Assembly (NCBI GenBank): GCA_031400505.1
Contig: JANNPZ010000079.1
Location: 1-64,000, forward strand
Source of the DNA: JAIYDJ01 sp031400505
GTDB taxonomy: Bacteria; Pseudomonadota; Alphaproteobacteria; Rhodobacterales; Rhodobacteraceae
Reading direction: 5' to 3'
Length of the DNA stretch: 64,000 nt
Of the stretch, positions 7,717 through 17,462 are shown in pieces (the first letter of the stretch is position 1; each line of letters starts with the position of its first letter). The notes beneath the pieces were generated by a model. The model was not told where the DNA came from and did not search any database. It was given only the letters and a program-made list of their open reading frames with translations. The position numbers were made by a program, and so were the translations under genes.

Positions 7717-9927
7717 TTACCGCAGGATCGACAGCGGATTGGCGTAATCGTCCGTCCAGAGAGTTCCGCCGTCAGTGCGCAACACAGTCCACCGCGGATC
7801 TGTCGCGATATCCTGAAGTGCTGCCTCATCCTCGGCCATCACCACAACCTGTGATGCAAAATCGTCGAGTGCGGGTTTGTCTTTGGGAACGACATAGAAT
7901 TGCATCCGTGCCGCCATTCCAAGCTCTGCGGCGCTGCGCCCCAGCGGCAACTCGATCTTGAAATATCGGTTCGAGATATGGAAAATCAGCAACCCACCCG
8001 GCGCAAGGCGGTCGCGATAGAGTTGCATCGCCTCGATTGTGGTTAGATGGACAGGGACTGCGTCAGAGCTGTAGGCGTCAATCACCAGGATATCGAATTT
8101 CTTGCCCGTTTGCTGATCAAGGACGATCCGCGCGTCGCCCAGATGCGTAGGCGCGTCACCCGCGCAGCTTGACATAAAGGTAAAGAACTTCGGGTTGCGG
8201 GCGATTTCATCTACCACCTTGTCGATTTCATAGAATTCCCAATCCTGATGTGGTTGGCGATAGCAAGACAATGCACCAACCCCAAGCCCGACAATCCCGA
8301 CGGTCTTCGCAGCCTTGCCGCGGGGTGAGGTCAGGATTTGCCCCATCGGTCCACCCAGGCTGTAATACACGATGGGCGTCGGACGCGTGCCAAACTCGGC
8401 AAGCCGCTGTGCGCCATGGATGGTCGTGCCGTGCATGTATTGCCGCAAAGACGTCGTGTCGCGCACAAGATGCGCCCCAAAAAAACTGCGGTCGCGCAGG
8501 ACAGAGTCTTCGGAGGCAAGATAGGTTCCTGCGGCTATCGCGACGGCAGTGGCTGCCACGGCTGCCTGGCCACGTTGCGCCAGATAGTAGTACCCTCCCA
8601 GCAGGATCGCTCCAACCGCAAGACCACGCACCAGCACCGGGACATCGATGGCCAGGACCGGCAGGAGGCTGACCGGCAGCAGCGCGATAAACCCTATCGC
8701 CATTCCACTGGCAATGTCGCGCGCAGTTGTCTTTGCCGCCTGCGTGACCAGCAATACGGCGGCAACAGCGACCACAATCCGCAATTCATGAATATCGTTG
8801 AAGACGATCGGGGCGACGATTGAGTTGAAGATACCGCCCAAGGCGCCGCCCACGGACATCGTCACGTAGAACAGCGTCAGATGTTCTTTGCTGGGGCGAC
8901 GAATGAACAGGGTAGCATGCGCCATGGTTGTGACAACAAAGAAACTCGCCAGCAGCAATACGATGCCGATCCACGTCGTGCTGCGGGTGAACATGTCTGT
9001 GGCGATGACGACAAGGATCACCATGCTCAGCCGAAACATCTGCAAAAGCAGGCGGCCACCCAGGATTGGCCGGTTGGTAAAGGTCGTGACAAAGGTCAAC
9101 AGGTACAGCGCCAGCGGGATCACCCAGATCAGCGGGAATGACCCGAGGTCCGTGCTGATTTTCGACGTGACACCCAGCATCAGCGATGACGGGATAAAGG
9201 CCAACAGCGCCCACATGGCATAGTCACGCAGTGTCGGGGCGTTGCTGGATGGCGCCATGCCTTCGCTGGTGATCGTCCGGGCGGACATGCCGCCACGCAG
9301 CGCTACAAGTCCGCATGTCAGCAACAGCGCACCCAAAGCGACAAACCCGAATGCCCAACCCTGCCCGATCGCAGACACGCCAAGCATCGGTTCGGCCACC
9401 AAGGGAAACGCGAGCAGCGAAATCAGCGATCCAAGGTTGCTGGCACCATAGAGAAAATAGGGATCGTCCGCCGAAGGCCCGCCACTGCGGACATACCAGG
9501 ACTGAATAAGAGGCGCATTGGCAGACAGCACTGCAAAAGGCACGCCCACGCCCAGCGCGTAAAGGATCAGCGTTTGCAGCGCCGGCGATTCCGCCCAATC
9601 AGCCGCGATGGTTTCAGAAATTGCCAATGGCAAGAACCAAAGGGCCGCCGCCCACAACGCCAGATGCAACCCGATCTGCGCCGCAACCGGCAAATACCGC
9701 GTCACGACATGGGCGTAAAGATACCCGGCAATCAGAACCGACTGAAAGAACAGCATCGCCGTCGTCCAGACCGCCGATGCCCCCCCAATGTTGGGAAGCA
9801 CGATCCGGGTGAACAACGGCTGTACGAAAAACAGCAAAGAGGCGCTGGTAAAGATTGTCAGGGTGAAAAGAACCGGCGCAATCCGTGCGCTGGCTCGGTA
9901 TGTGGTTGGGTTGAATTGCGTTGTCAA
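7717..9927 (-). CDS. fused membrane (MFS-like) and spermidine synthase-like protein
   Basis: 736 residues from the preferred TTG start at 9927. The first 500 or so residues hold about a dozen hydrophobic helices (for example VLFTLTIFTSASLLFFVQPL and LALYLLTFVTTF). The last 230 form a spermidine-synthase/methyltransferase-like domain with VGIVGLGVGALSCY as the nucleotide loop and FYEIDKVVDEIARNP after it. TTG 9927 has AAGAGG upstream and begins at the conserved hydrophobic N-terminus; the frame stays open to an ATG at 10155, but that extension is Arg/Cys-rich and unconvincing. Fusions of this type are widespread, and a true spermidine synthase activity is unproven for them. Confidence 0.85.
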   Translation of the reverse strand: MTTQFNPTTYRASARIAPVLFTLTIFTSASLLFFVQPLFTRIVLPNIGGASAVWTTAMLFFQSVLIAGYLYAHVVTRYLPVAAQIGLHLALWAAALWFLPLAISETIAADWAESPALQTLILYALGVGVPFAVLSANAPLIQSWYVRSGGPSADDPYFLYGASNLGSLISLLAFPLVAEPMLGVSAIGQGWAFGFVALGALLLTCGLVALRGGMSARTITSEGMAPSSNAPTLRDYAMWALLAFIPSSLMLGVTSKISTDLGSFPLIWVIPLALYLLTFVTTFTNRPILGGRLLLQMFRLSMVILVVIATDMFTRSTTWIGIVLLLASFFVVTTMAHATLFIRRPSKEHLTLFYVTMSVGGALGGIFNSIVAPIVFNDIHELRIVVAVAAVLLVTQAAKTTARDIASGMAIGFIALLPVSLLPVLAIDVPVLVRGLAVGAILLGGYYYLAQRGQAAVAATAVAIAAGTYLASEDSVLRDRSFFGAHLVRDTTSLRQYMHGTTIHGAQRLAEFGTRPTPIVYYSLGGPMGQILTSPRGKAAKTVGIVGLGVGALSCYRQPHQDWEFYEIDKVVDEIARNPKFFTFMSSCAGDAPTHLGDARIVLDQQTGKKFDILVIDAYSSDAVPVHLTTIEAMQLYRDRLAPGGLLIFHISNRYFKIELPLGRSAAELGMAARMQFYVVPKDKPALDDFASQVVVMAEDEAALQDIATDPRWTVLRTDGGTLWTDDYANPLSILR

Positions 9928-10109
9928 TTTGGTTGCCTCTTTCCCGAGATGGAGACGAGGATCCTTGAAAAAAGCGGCATTTCTTGGGCCTAGTGTGGTC
10001 AAACATGGACCATTGTCACAAGGATGCAGACAATCCGCAAAAGTCGCAGGGCGACGGCGAATATCTGCGGGATCATCGACTTGGGTCGGAAATGCGGGGC
10101 AAAGCAGCC

Positions 10110-10916
10110 CTATTTGCCACCGCCTGCCGTTTCTCCACCGTCCTTTGTCAGCCAATAGGCCAAGAGAATCGGTATGACGGTTGCCGCGAACACCATGATC
10201 GCGACGACATTGGTGACCGGGCGTTGCCGGGGCCGGATCAATTCCTGAAGCATCCAGATCGGCAGGGTGCTTTGCTGGCCGGCGGTGAAAGTGGTGACGA
10301 TCACTTCATCGAACGACAGGGCAAAGGCGAGCATTCCTCCTGCCAGCAAAGCGGTGCCGAGGTTTGGCAGAAGAACGTGGAAAAACGTCTGAAAAGCGTT
10401 GGCACCAAGATCAGCGGACGCCTCGAGGATCCCTCCCGACAACCGGCGAAATCGGGCTACGGCGTTGTTGTAGACGATCACGATGCAAAACGTGGCGTGA
10501 CCAAGAATGATGGTCAAAGTAGAAAACGGGATATCCATGATCGAAAACGCACTGCGCAGCGACATGCCCGTGATCACACCGGGCAAGGCGATGGGCAAGA
10601 GGATCAACAATGTGATCTGCTCGCGCCCGAAGAAGCGCGAGTTGGCCATGGCGGCCGCAACCAGCGTGCCAAGGATCAGTGCGAGCAGCGTCGAGACAGC
10701 AGCAACCTGCAGCGACAAAAACAGTGGGGACCAGATGTCGGGTCGGTCGTTCCAGGCAATTGCGAACCATTGGGTCGTCAGACCTGGCGGCGGGAACTGA
10801 AACGTCTGCTCTTCGGTCGTGAAGGCGTAAAGGAAGATCAGCACGATCGGCAGATGCAAGAACAGCAGTCCCGCCAGCGCAGCCAGTTTCAGCGACAGCG
10901 AAGCGTCAGAGCGCAT
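10110..10916 (-). CDS. polyamine-type ABC importer permease (PotC/YdcV class)
   Basis: 268 residues with six hydrophobic segments and the EAA-loop ILEASADLGANAFQTFFHVLLPNL that docks the ATPase. LSFDEVIVTTFTAG near residue 210 is the usual signature of the PotC/YdcV branch. The start chosen is ATG 10916, which overlaps the end of the other permease gene by 11 bases in another frame, a sign of translational coupling. It is the last gene of the four-gene importer operon read from 14028 to 10110. The substrate is most likely putrescine, spermidine or a related amine, by family only. Confidence 0.9.
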   Translation of the reverse strand: MRSDASLSLKLAALAGLLFLHLPIVLIFLYAFTTEEQTFQFPPPGLTTQWFAIAWNDRPDIWSPLFLSLQVAAVSTLLALILGTLVAAAMANSRFFGREQITLLILLPIALPGVITGMSLRSAFSIMDIPFSTLTIILGHATFCIVIVYNNAVARFRRLSGGILEASADLGANAFQTFFHVLLPNLGTALLAGGMLAFALSFDEVIVTTFTAGQQSTLPIWMLQELIRPRQRPVTNVVAIMVFAATVIPILLAYWLTKDGGETAGGGK

Positions 10917-11838
10917 CAAACGCCCCTGCCCGTTTTGCAAGCGTCAGGTAGACCAGCATGATACCGATCGGGACGACCGCGAATGCTGCTGCCAGCGGGA
11001 TGTTTCCGGCCGTGCCTTGCAGCTGGTAGACCGCCATCCCGATGAAATTCGCCGACGTGCCGATAATCTGGGGAATGATGTAGTCTCCCATTGTCAGCGA
11101 AAACGTGAAGATCGACCCTGCGATGATGCCAGGCAAAGCCAGCGGCAGTGTCACCGTCCGGAAAGTCTGCGCAGGCGTTGCCCCAAGATCGGCGGACGCC
11201 TCGAGCAGCGATGCCGGCACCCTCTCCAGCGAGGCCTGCATCGGCAGGATCATGAAGGGCAGCCAGACATAGGTGAACACCAGAAACGTGCCGATGAAAC
11301 TTGTCGATAGGCTGTTTCCGCCGACGTAGGGCAACGACAGTGCAGCGTCGATCAGCCATTGGGTGTGGGTCTGCGCGGCGATCCAGGTCAGGATGCCTTC
11401 TTTGGCAAGGATCAGTTTCCAGGCGTAAACCTTGACGAGGTAAGACGACCACAAAGGCAGCATGACGCCGAGGTAGAACACCGCTTTCCAACGGCCCTTG
11501 GCATAGCGGGCGGCCATATAGGCGATCGGGAAGGCGATTGCGATGCTGGCCACAGTGACGGCAGCGGACATCAGAAGTGTACGCAGGATCACATCGAAGT
11601 TCGACGGGCGCAGCAACTCGGAATAGGTCTTCAAGGTGAATTCACGCACCACGAGGCCAGAGAATTCATCAATCGAATAGAAAGATTGCAACAGCAGCGC
11701 GGCAAGCGAGCCCAAATAGACAATACCTAACCACAACAGCGGCGGGGCAAGAAGAAGCAACAGCAGCAGATTGGGTTTTCGCCAGAACAGGGTGGTCAGA
11801 CGCGAGGCTATCCCCTGAGCGGGCAGAACGGATGTCAT
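10906..11838 (-). CDS. polyamine-type ABC importer permease (PotB/YdcU class)
   Basis: 310 residues with an N-terminal hydrophobic helix (LLLLLLLAPPLLWLGIVYLG), a periplasmic segment, and five further helices. The coupling loop LLEASADLGATPAQTFRTVTLPLALPG is clearly visible around residues 210-235, and MGDYIIPQIIGTSANFIG follows as in PotB/YdcU proteins. It pairs with the neighbouring PotC-type permease to form the inner-membrane channel. Its start overlaps the end of the ATPase gene by four bases, so the operon is tightly coupled. Confidence 0.9.
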   Translation of the reverse strand: MTSVLPAQGIASRLTTLFWRKPNLLLLLLLAPPLLWLGIVYLGSLAALLLQSFYSIDEFSGLVVREFTLKTYSELLRPSNFDVILRTLLMSAAVTVASIAIAFPIAYMAARYAKGRWKAVFYLGVMLPLWSSYLVKVYAWKLILAKEGILTWIAAQTHTQWLIDAALSLPYVGGNSLSTSFIGTFLVFTYVWLPFMILPMQASLERVPASLLEASADLGATPAQTFRTVTLPLALPGIIAGSIFTFSLTMGDYIIPQIIGTSANFIGMAVYQLQGTAGNIPLAAAFAVVPIGIMLVYLTLAKRAGAFDAL

Positions 11839-12821
11839 TCCGCGTCCATCAGGTGGAGCGCGGTACGCTCGAAGGTCAGGCCGATCTGGGCACCGGGCAC
11901 CGGCAGCGGCGCACCGGCCGGGATCAGCAGCCCGATCTCGGTGCCTGCAACGGTCAGTTGCACGCGGGTGTTGGCGCCCTGATAGCGCAAAGTGGTGACA
12001 GCGCCGGTCAGCGGGCTACCCGGGGCGACACGGATCGCCTCAGGCCGCAACGAAGACCAACGCGCAGGACCGCCAAGGGCTTGGGTCACCTCTGGGGGCA
12101 AGACGTTGGAAGAGCCCACGAAATCGGCGACAAACCGGGTGACGGGGCGGGCGTAGATGTCTTCGGGCGTGCCGATCTGGGCGATCTTGCCGTTGTTGAA
12201 GATCGCCAGGCTGTCGGCCATCGACAGCGCTTCGGTCTGGTCATGTGTGACAAATATGAAGGTGATGCCAAGGCGTTTCTGCAGCGCCTTGAGTTCGTCC
12301 TGCATCGCCTCGCGCAGTTTCAGGTCCAGCGCGCCAAGCGGTTCGTCCAGCAGCAGCACGCGCGGTTCGTTGATCAGCGCGCGGGCGAGGGCGACGCGCT
12401 GACGCTGACCGCCCGAAAGTTGCGCAGGCTTGCGGACCGCGTATCCGTCAAGATGGACAAGCGAGAGAAGCTCTTCGGCGCGGGCGTGGCGGGTGCGGCG
12501 GTCCACGCCCTTGACCATCAGCCCGTAGGCGACGTTGTCGATCACCGACAGATGCGGAAACAAGGCGTAGTCCTGAAACACCGTGTTGACCGTGCGCAGA
12601 TGCGGCGGCGTTTCGCCCGAACTTTCGCCGAAAATCCGGATCTCGCCGGAGGTCGGTTTTTCGAAGCCCGAGATCAAGCGCAGGCAGGTGGTCTTGCCTG
12701 ATCCGGACGGCCCCAGCATGGCAAAAAACGCCCCTTCCGGCACGGTCAGGTCAACTGCATCTACCGCGCGGGTAGTGCCGAAATGGCGCGACACCGCGCG
12801 AAATTCGACGGCTGGGGTCAT
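11835..12821 (-). CDS. polyamine-type ABC importer ATP-binding protein (PotA/YdcT class)
   Basis: 328 residues. Walker A GPSGSGKTT (37-45), Q-loop in VFQDYALFPH (82-90), signature LSGGQ (135-139), Walker B LLLDEP (156-161) and the switch His in VTHDQTEAL (H193) are all intact. The C-terminal 100 residues make a TOBE-type regulatory domain (RPEAIRV, RYQGANTRVQL). SSNVLP after the ATPase core is typical of the PotA/YdcT group. It energises the two permeases encoded just downstream, and its start lies 55 bases after the binding-protein gene. Confidence 0.93.
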   Translation of the reverse strand: MTPAVEFRAVSRHFGTTRAVDAVDLTVPEGAFFAMLGPSGSGKTTCLRLISGFEKPTSGEIRIFGESSGETPPHLRTVNTVFQDYALFPHLSVIDNVAYGLMVKGVDRRTRHARAEELLSLVHLDGYAVRKPAQLSGGQRQRVALARALINEPRVLLLDEPLGALDLKLREAMQDELKALQKRLGITFIFVTHDQTEALSMADSLAIFNNGKIAQIGTPEDIYARPVTRFVADFVGSSNVLPPEVTQALGGPARWSSLRPEAIRVAPGSPLTGAVTTLRYQGANTRVQLTVAGTEIGLLIPAGAPLPVPGAQIGLTFERTALHLMDAE

Positions 12822-12876
12822 GGAGTATCCGCAGATGGGGCAGGATGGGCGCGATGTCCCATCCTGCGCGTTTTGA

Positions 12877-14028
12877 TCAGCGTCCGCCGATCACGCCGAT
12901 ATAGTCGGATACCCAGCGATAGTAGGGCACGCATTCACCTTGTGCGCATTTCGAGACAGGTGTGGTCCAGAACTTGATCTTCTCGAAGTCGTCCAGACCG
13001 TTGGCGGTACAGCCTTCGGCGGTCTGCATGCCCCGCCCGTCAGTGCAGGCGGCGGGCACAGCGGGGTTCGCTCCGAACCAGACCGACAGGTCAGATTGCA
13101 GATTGGACGCCAGCGAATGTTCCATCCACATATACGAGCAATTCGGATTGGCCGCATCGACCGCCATCATCGTCGTATCGGCCCAGCCCGTAGCGCCTTC
13201 GGCAGGAATGGTCGAGGCCACCGGTGCGCCGCCCGATTTCAGGATGTTGACCTGGAACGGCCAGGACCCCGAGGCAACCACGCCTTCGTTCTTGAAATCG
13301 TCCATCTGGATGAACGCATCATGCCAATAGCGCGAGGTGAGCGTGCGCTGCACGCGCAACAGGTCCAGAGCCACCTTGTACTGCTCTTCGTTCAGCTCAT
13401 AGGGCGAGGCGATGCCAAGCTCGGGCTTGTGGAACATCAGATATTGCGCGGCGTCGGCCACATGGATCGGTCCGTCATAGGCCTGAACCCGGCCCTTGTT
13501 CGATTTGCCGTCGGGCAGCGTCATTTCCTCGAACACAACGTTCCACGAGGTTGGTGGCTCGGGGAACACCTCGGTGTTGTACATCAGCACGTTCGGGCCC
13601 CACATATAGGGTGTGCCGTAATGCACGCCATCGACGGTGTGCCAGCCTGCGTTCTTCAGCCGCTCGTCGACCGTCGACCACGATGGGATCAGATCGACGT
13701 TGACCGGCTGCACCCGCTTGCCCGCAATAAGCCGCAAGGATGCGTCGCCCGACGCCGTCACCAGATCGAAACCGCCCTCGTTCATCAGGGCGACCATCTC
13801 GTCCGAGGTCCCGGCGGTCTTTACATTGACCTTGCAGCCCGAGGCCGCCTCGAACTTTGTAACCCAGTCAAAGGCCTTGTCGGTTTCGCCGCGCTCGATA
13901 TACCCGGCCCAGGCCACGATGTTGACCTGCCCTTCGCCCGCGCCGATGGCTGTTACTTGTGCTGCGACCGGCGCAAGCCCAGTCAGCAGCGCCAACGAAG
14001 ATGTTCCCAACAGTTTCATGACGTTCAT
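12877..14028 (-). CDS. polyamine-type ABC importer periplasmic binding protein (YdcS/PotD class)
   Basis: 383 residues with a signal peptide (MNVMKLLGTSSLALLTGLAPVAAQ) and a mature bilobal solute-binding domain of the PotD/YdcS type (VNIVAWAGYIERG, FEAASGCKVNVKTAGTSDEM, TPYMWGPNVLMYN, EEMTLPDGKSNKG). ATG 14028 is chosen for the signal peptide and the AGGGGG seven bases upstream; the in-frame ATG 14019 is possible. The C-terminus carries five Cys residues that could form periplasmic disulfides. It is the first gene of the operon and sets its specificity, but which polyamine or other amine it binds cannot be read from sequence. Confidence 0.92.
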   Translation of the reverse strand: MNVMKLLGTSSLALLTGLAPVAAQVTAIGAGEGQVNIVAWAGYIERGETDKAFDWVTKFEAASGCKVNVKTAGTSDEMVALMNEGGFDLVTASGDASLRLIAGKRVQPVNVDLIPSWSTVDERLKNAGWHTVDGVHYGTPYMWGPNVLMYNTEVFPEPPTSWNVVFEEMTLPDGKSNKGRVQAYDGPIHVADAAQYLMFHKPELGIASPYELNEEQYKVALDLLRVQRTLTSRYWHDAFIQMDDFKNEGVVASGSWPFQVNILKSGGAPVASTIPAEGATGWADTTMMAVDAANPNCSYMWMEHSLASNLQSDLSVWFGANPAVPAACTDGRGMQTAEGCTANGLDDFEKIKFWTTPVSKCAQGECVPYYRWVSDYIGVIGGR

Positions 14029-14087
14029 GTGTATCCCCCTGATGTCTTGCCGACATTGCGGCGTGCCGGCGTGCCGGTCCTGCGCGA

Positions 14088-14115
14088 AGGTTAGGCTGTC
14101 TGCGCAGTTTCGCAA
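14088..14115 (-). promoter_or_regulatory. possible promoter of the polyamine-type importer operon
   Basis: On the minus strand TTGCGA (14115-14110) is followed after 16 bases by TAACCT (14093-14088), about 60 bases before the binding-protein start. The match to the sigma-70 consensus is moderate. It lies in the 279-base gap between the importer operon and the RND gene, in which I see nothing else except a short tandem GCCGGCGTGCCGG-type run near 14060. Confidence 0.3.
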
Positions 14116-14307
14116 CAGGAAATCGCGCAAGCCCTGGGTGCACCGGGCGGGTATTTGGCGCAGACACTTTGACCTGCCAACCTTGAGTTGCAGGGGCATT
14201 ACCGGGCACCACGCGCTGGCCCCGAGGAATGGCCCGGAAAAGTGACCGCCAACGCCCAAGATATCGCGGCGGTCAGCGATTTGCGGTCCATCGCCAATCA
14301 GGCGGGC

Positions 14308-17300
14308 CTAACGCTGTCGTGCTGCCTGTGCCAGTTCCTGCCGCAACTGCGCGTCTTGCGCGGTCTTTGGTTTTGAAAACCCTGCCAGCAGCAAATAGGC
14401 AACCGGCGTGATGTAAAGCGTCGCCACGGTAGCAAGCCCGAGGCCCCCGACAATGATCCAGCCCAGAACTTCGCGCGCCTCGGCACCCGCACCAAAGGCA
14501 AAGACCAAGGGCAATCCGCCCAGCACCGTCGCCACCATCGTCATCATCACCGGGCGCAACCGGATGATTGACCCCTCTTCGATAGCCTGGCGCACAGAGG
14601 CGCCTTCATCGCGCAACTGATTGGCGAATTCGACGATCAGGATACCGTTCTTGGCCATGACGCCCACGAGCAACACCAGCCCGATCTGGCTGTAAACGTT
14701 CAGACTTCCCCCGGTTGCAATCAGCGCAAAAACCGCACAGGCCAGACCAAGCGGCACCGTCGCCATCACGATCACCGCCGACACAAAGCTTTCGAACTGG
14801 GCGGCGAGGACCAGAAACACGATGATCAAGGCAAAGCCGAATGTCAGCAGGATGCCCGAAGACGCATCGCCCAGCGTTGCGGCCTCTGCCAGCGGCACAA
14901 TGCGGGCATCGTCCGGCAGCACGCCTTGCGCCAGGCTGTTGACCCGTGCCAGCGCATCGCCCAACCCCAGTGAAGGCGTCAGACCCGCGGTGATCGGCAC
15001 CGATCGCATCTGCGCCTCGCGGGTCAACTCGGGTGCGACTGCGCGTTCGGTCAGGCGCACGAAGGTCGAGATCGGGATCATCTGCCCATCCCCCGCCTGT
15101 ACGAACACACGCTCCAGATCACCGGGGTCGTTCACCGGGTCGGACGTGGCAACCATCTGGATATCATAGCTTTCGTCGGCCAGAAACACCGCCCCGATGG
15201 TCCGCCCGTCCAGCACCGCCTGCAGCGCCTCGCCTAGACCGTCAATGTCAACGGCCAGATCGGACGCCCGGGCGCGGTCCACCTCGATGAAGAGTTGCGG
15301 CTGCGTGGTGTCATAGCCCAGCCGTATTTGCCCCAGTTCGGGGTCCAACTCCATCGCCGCGACCAGGTCGCGCGATGCGTCCGCCAGCACGTCGTAATCA
15401 TTGCCGACCACGGCGAAACTCAGCCCCTGCCCTGCACCCCGGATGCCAAGGCTGTTGGGCTGGATTGCAAAGGCCCGGATGCCGATGATCTTGCGCAGGC
15501 GGCTGTTGATCTCGGCGGCAATGTCTTGCTGGCTGCGGGTACGTGCAGCCCAATCGGCCAGGGTGGCCACGACGAACCCGCGGTTGTCCTGCCCGCCCTG
15601 CCCGATGATTGCGAACACGTTTTCCACCTCGCCCGCCGCCTGCAACGGGGCAAGGATCGCCTCGATCTGCCGCATCTTGCCGTCGGTGTATTCCAACGCG
15701 ACGCCCTGTGGCGCCTGCACTGACAAAAGGATCAAGGCGCGATCCTCGGGTGGGGTAAGTTCCTGACGAAGCTGGGGATAAAGCAGCGCCGCCGTTGCGG
15801 CCAGGAAGGCTGCAACCGCCAATGCCACCACCGGCGCAGACAGTGCTGCGCGCAGCGACCAGGCATAGGCATGGGCCAGCCTGTCGCCAAACCAAGCAAC
15901 AGGCCCGTGCGAGGTCGCATCCTCAGCCCGCAGGAAACGGCTAGCCAGCACCGGGCACAGCGTCAGCGCGGTCACCGACGACAGCAGAACGGCAATCGCC
16001 AGAGTAAAGCCGAACTCGCGAAACAGCCCCCCCGTCTGGCCGGGCAGGAATGACAGCGGGATGAATACGGCCGCCAGCGTTGTGGTCGTGGCGATGACCG
16101 CAAAGAACACTTGCTGCGTGCCAAGAACGGCCGCCGCCCGCGCGCCCATGCCGCGCGCCCGCTGCCGCACGATGTTTTCCAGCACCACGATGGCGTCATC
16201 CACCACCAGCCCGGTGGCCAGCACCAGGGCCAGCAAGGTCAGGATGTTGATCGAAAACCCCACCAGCCAGATCGCGGCCAGCGTGCCGACCAGACTGATC
16301 GGTATCGCCAGCACCGGGATAAGCGTGGCCCGCGCATCCCGCAAGAACAGGAAAATGACCGCAGTGACAATCAATACCGAAAGGACCAGCGCAATCTCGA
16401 CCTCGTGGATTGCGCCCTTGATGAAGGTCGATGTGTCCGATGACACAAAAATCCTGACGTCGCCCGGCAGCAGAGGCTGGACCTCTGCGATCACGCGCGT
16501 CACCGCTTCGGATATCTGCAACGTATTGCTTTGCGCCGCCCGGATGATGCCGATGCCAATTCCGGTCTCGCCATTGGCGCGCAGCAGTGACTGGCTGGGT
16601 TGCGGGCCAAGGCTGACCCGCGCGAGGTCGCCCAGGCGCACATTCGGGGCCACTTCCAGCGCCTCGAACTGCGCGCCAGTGGTGACGGATGCGGTGGTAC
16701 GCACAAGAATGCTCTGCCGATCCGAACTGAGAGCCCCGGCGGGCGCATCGAACGCCACGTTGCGCAAAGCGCCCCGCAAATCACCCAGCGTCAGACCACG
16801 CGCTGCCAACTGCATCAGATCAATATCGACGCGAAACACCATGTCGCGGTCGCCAAAGATCTGCAGGTCGGCCACGCCATCTGCCGACAGCAACCGGTCC
16901 TCGACAAGGTCCGACACGATCCGCGTCAGGTCCTGTGGTGACCGCGTCGCAGAGGTGACGGCAATCCGCATCACCGGATCGGCATTCGCATCGGCCTTGA
17001 CGGTGCGCGGGTCCTCGGCCCCGTCAGGCAAGGCATTGGCGATGCGTCCGATTGCATCGCGCAGATCGGTTGCGGCCACGTCCAGATCGACGGCGTCGCG
17101 AAACTCTACCGTCACCCGGCTCGACCCGAAACGCGAGGACGAAGAGATTGACTTGACCCCCGCGACCCGCCCTGCCGCCTGTTCGATCACCGAAGTGATC
17201 TCGCGGTCCACCGTTTCGGGGGCGGCACCGGCAAAATCCGTGCTGACCGTCACCACCGGACGATCCACATCCGGCAGCTCGCGCACCTCGGCCCCCGACA

Positions 17301-17427
17301 ACGCGGCAAGACCCGCCAGCAGGATGATCGCATTCAACACGAATGCCAAAATGGGCCTGCGGACAAACAGGGCTGTTCCCGACTGCGCGGCGTCGGGGTT
17401 ATGGTTCGTGGCGGCAGCATCGGACAT
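14308..17427 (-). CDS. RND efflux pump inner-membrane transporter (HAE1/AcrB class)
   Basis: 1039 residues, the full length of the family, with the two repeats of one plus five helices around large periplasmic porter loops. Proton-relay residues are present: the Asp pair in TGLVVDDAIVVLENIV of TM4 and the Lys in VGVMAKNGILIVEFANQ of TM10. It exports drugs, detergents or natural compounds by proton antiport. The adaptor gene lies 35 bases upstream, and no outer-membrane channel gene is adjacent, so a TolC-like protein must be recruited from elsewhere. Substrates cannot be predicted. Confidence 0.95.
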   Translation of the reverse strand: MSDAAATNHNPDAAQSGTALFVRRPILAFVLNAIILLAGLAALSGAEVRELPDVDRPVVTVSTDFAGAAPETVDREITSVIEQAAGRVAGVKSISSSSRFGSSRVTVEFRDAVDLDVAATDLRDAIGRIANALPDGAEDPRTVKADANADPVMRIAVTSATRSPQDLTRIVSDLVEDRLLSADGVADLQIFGDRDMVFRVDIDLMQLAARGLTLGDLRGALRNVAFDAPAGALSSDRQSILVRTTASVTTGAQFEALEVAPNVRLGDLARVSLGPQPSQSLLRANGETGIGIGIIRAAQSNTLQISEAVTRVIAEVQPLLPGDVRIFVSSDTSTFIKGAIHEVEIALVLSVLIVTAVIFLFLRDARATLIPVLAIPISLVGTLAAIWLVGFSINILTLLALVLATGLVVDDAIVVLENIVRQRARGMGARAAAVLGTQQVFFAVIATTTTLAAVFIPLSFLPGQTGGLFREFGFTLAIAVLLSSVTALTLCPVLASRFLRAEDATSHGPVAWFGDRLAHAYAWSLRAALSAPVVALAVAAFLAATAALLYPQLRQELTPPEDRALILLSVQAPQGVALEYTDGKMRQIEAILAPLQAAGEVENVFAIIGQGGQDNRGFVVATLADWAARTRSQQDIAAEINSRLRKIIGIRAFAIQPNSLGIRGAGQGLSFAVVGNDYDVLADASRDLVAAMELDPELGQIRLGYDTTQPQLFIEVDRARASDLAVDIDGLGEALQAVLDGRTIGAVFLADESYDIQMVATSDPVNDPGDLERVFVQAGDGQMIPISTFVRLTERAVAPELTREAQMRSVPITAGLTPSLGLGDALARVNSLAQGVLPDDARIVPLAEAATLGDASSGILLTFGFALIIVFLVLAAQFESFVSAVIVMATVPLGLACAVFALIATGGSLNVYSQIGLVLLVGVMAKNGILIVEFANQLRDEGASVRQAIEEGSIIRLRPVMMTMVATVLGGLPLVFAFGAGAEAREVLGWIIVGGLGLATVATLYITPVAYLLLAGFSKPKTAQDAQLRQELAQAARQR

Positions 17428-17462
17428 CGAACTCTCCGTAGGCTATCCTGTCAGATCCGGCG

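Noticed and set aside
12940..14094. A 384-codon open frame on the plus strand
   Set aside because: It is antisense to the binding-protein gene, which has a signal peptide and clear domain similarity.
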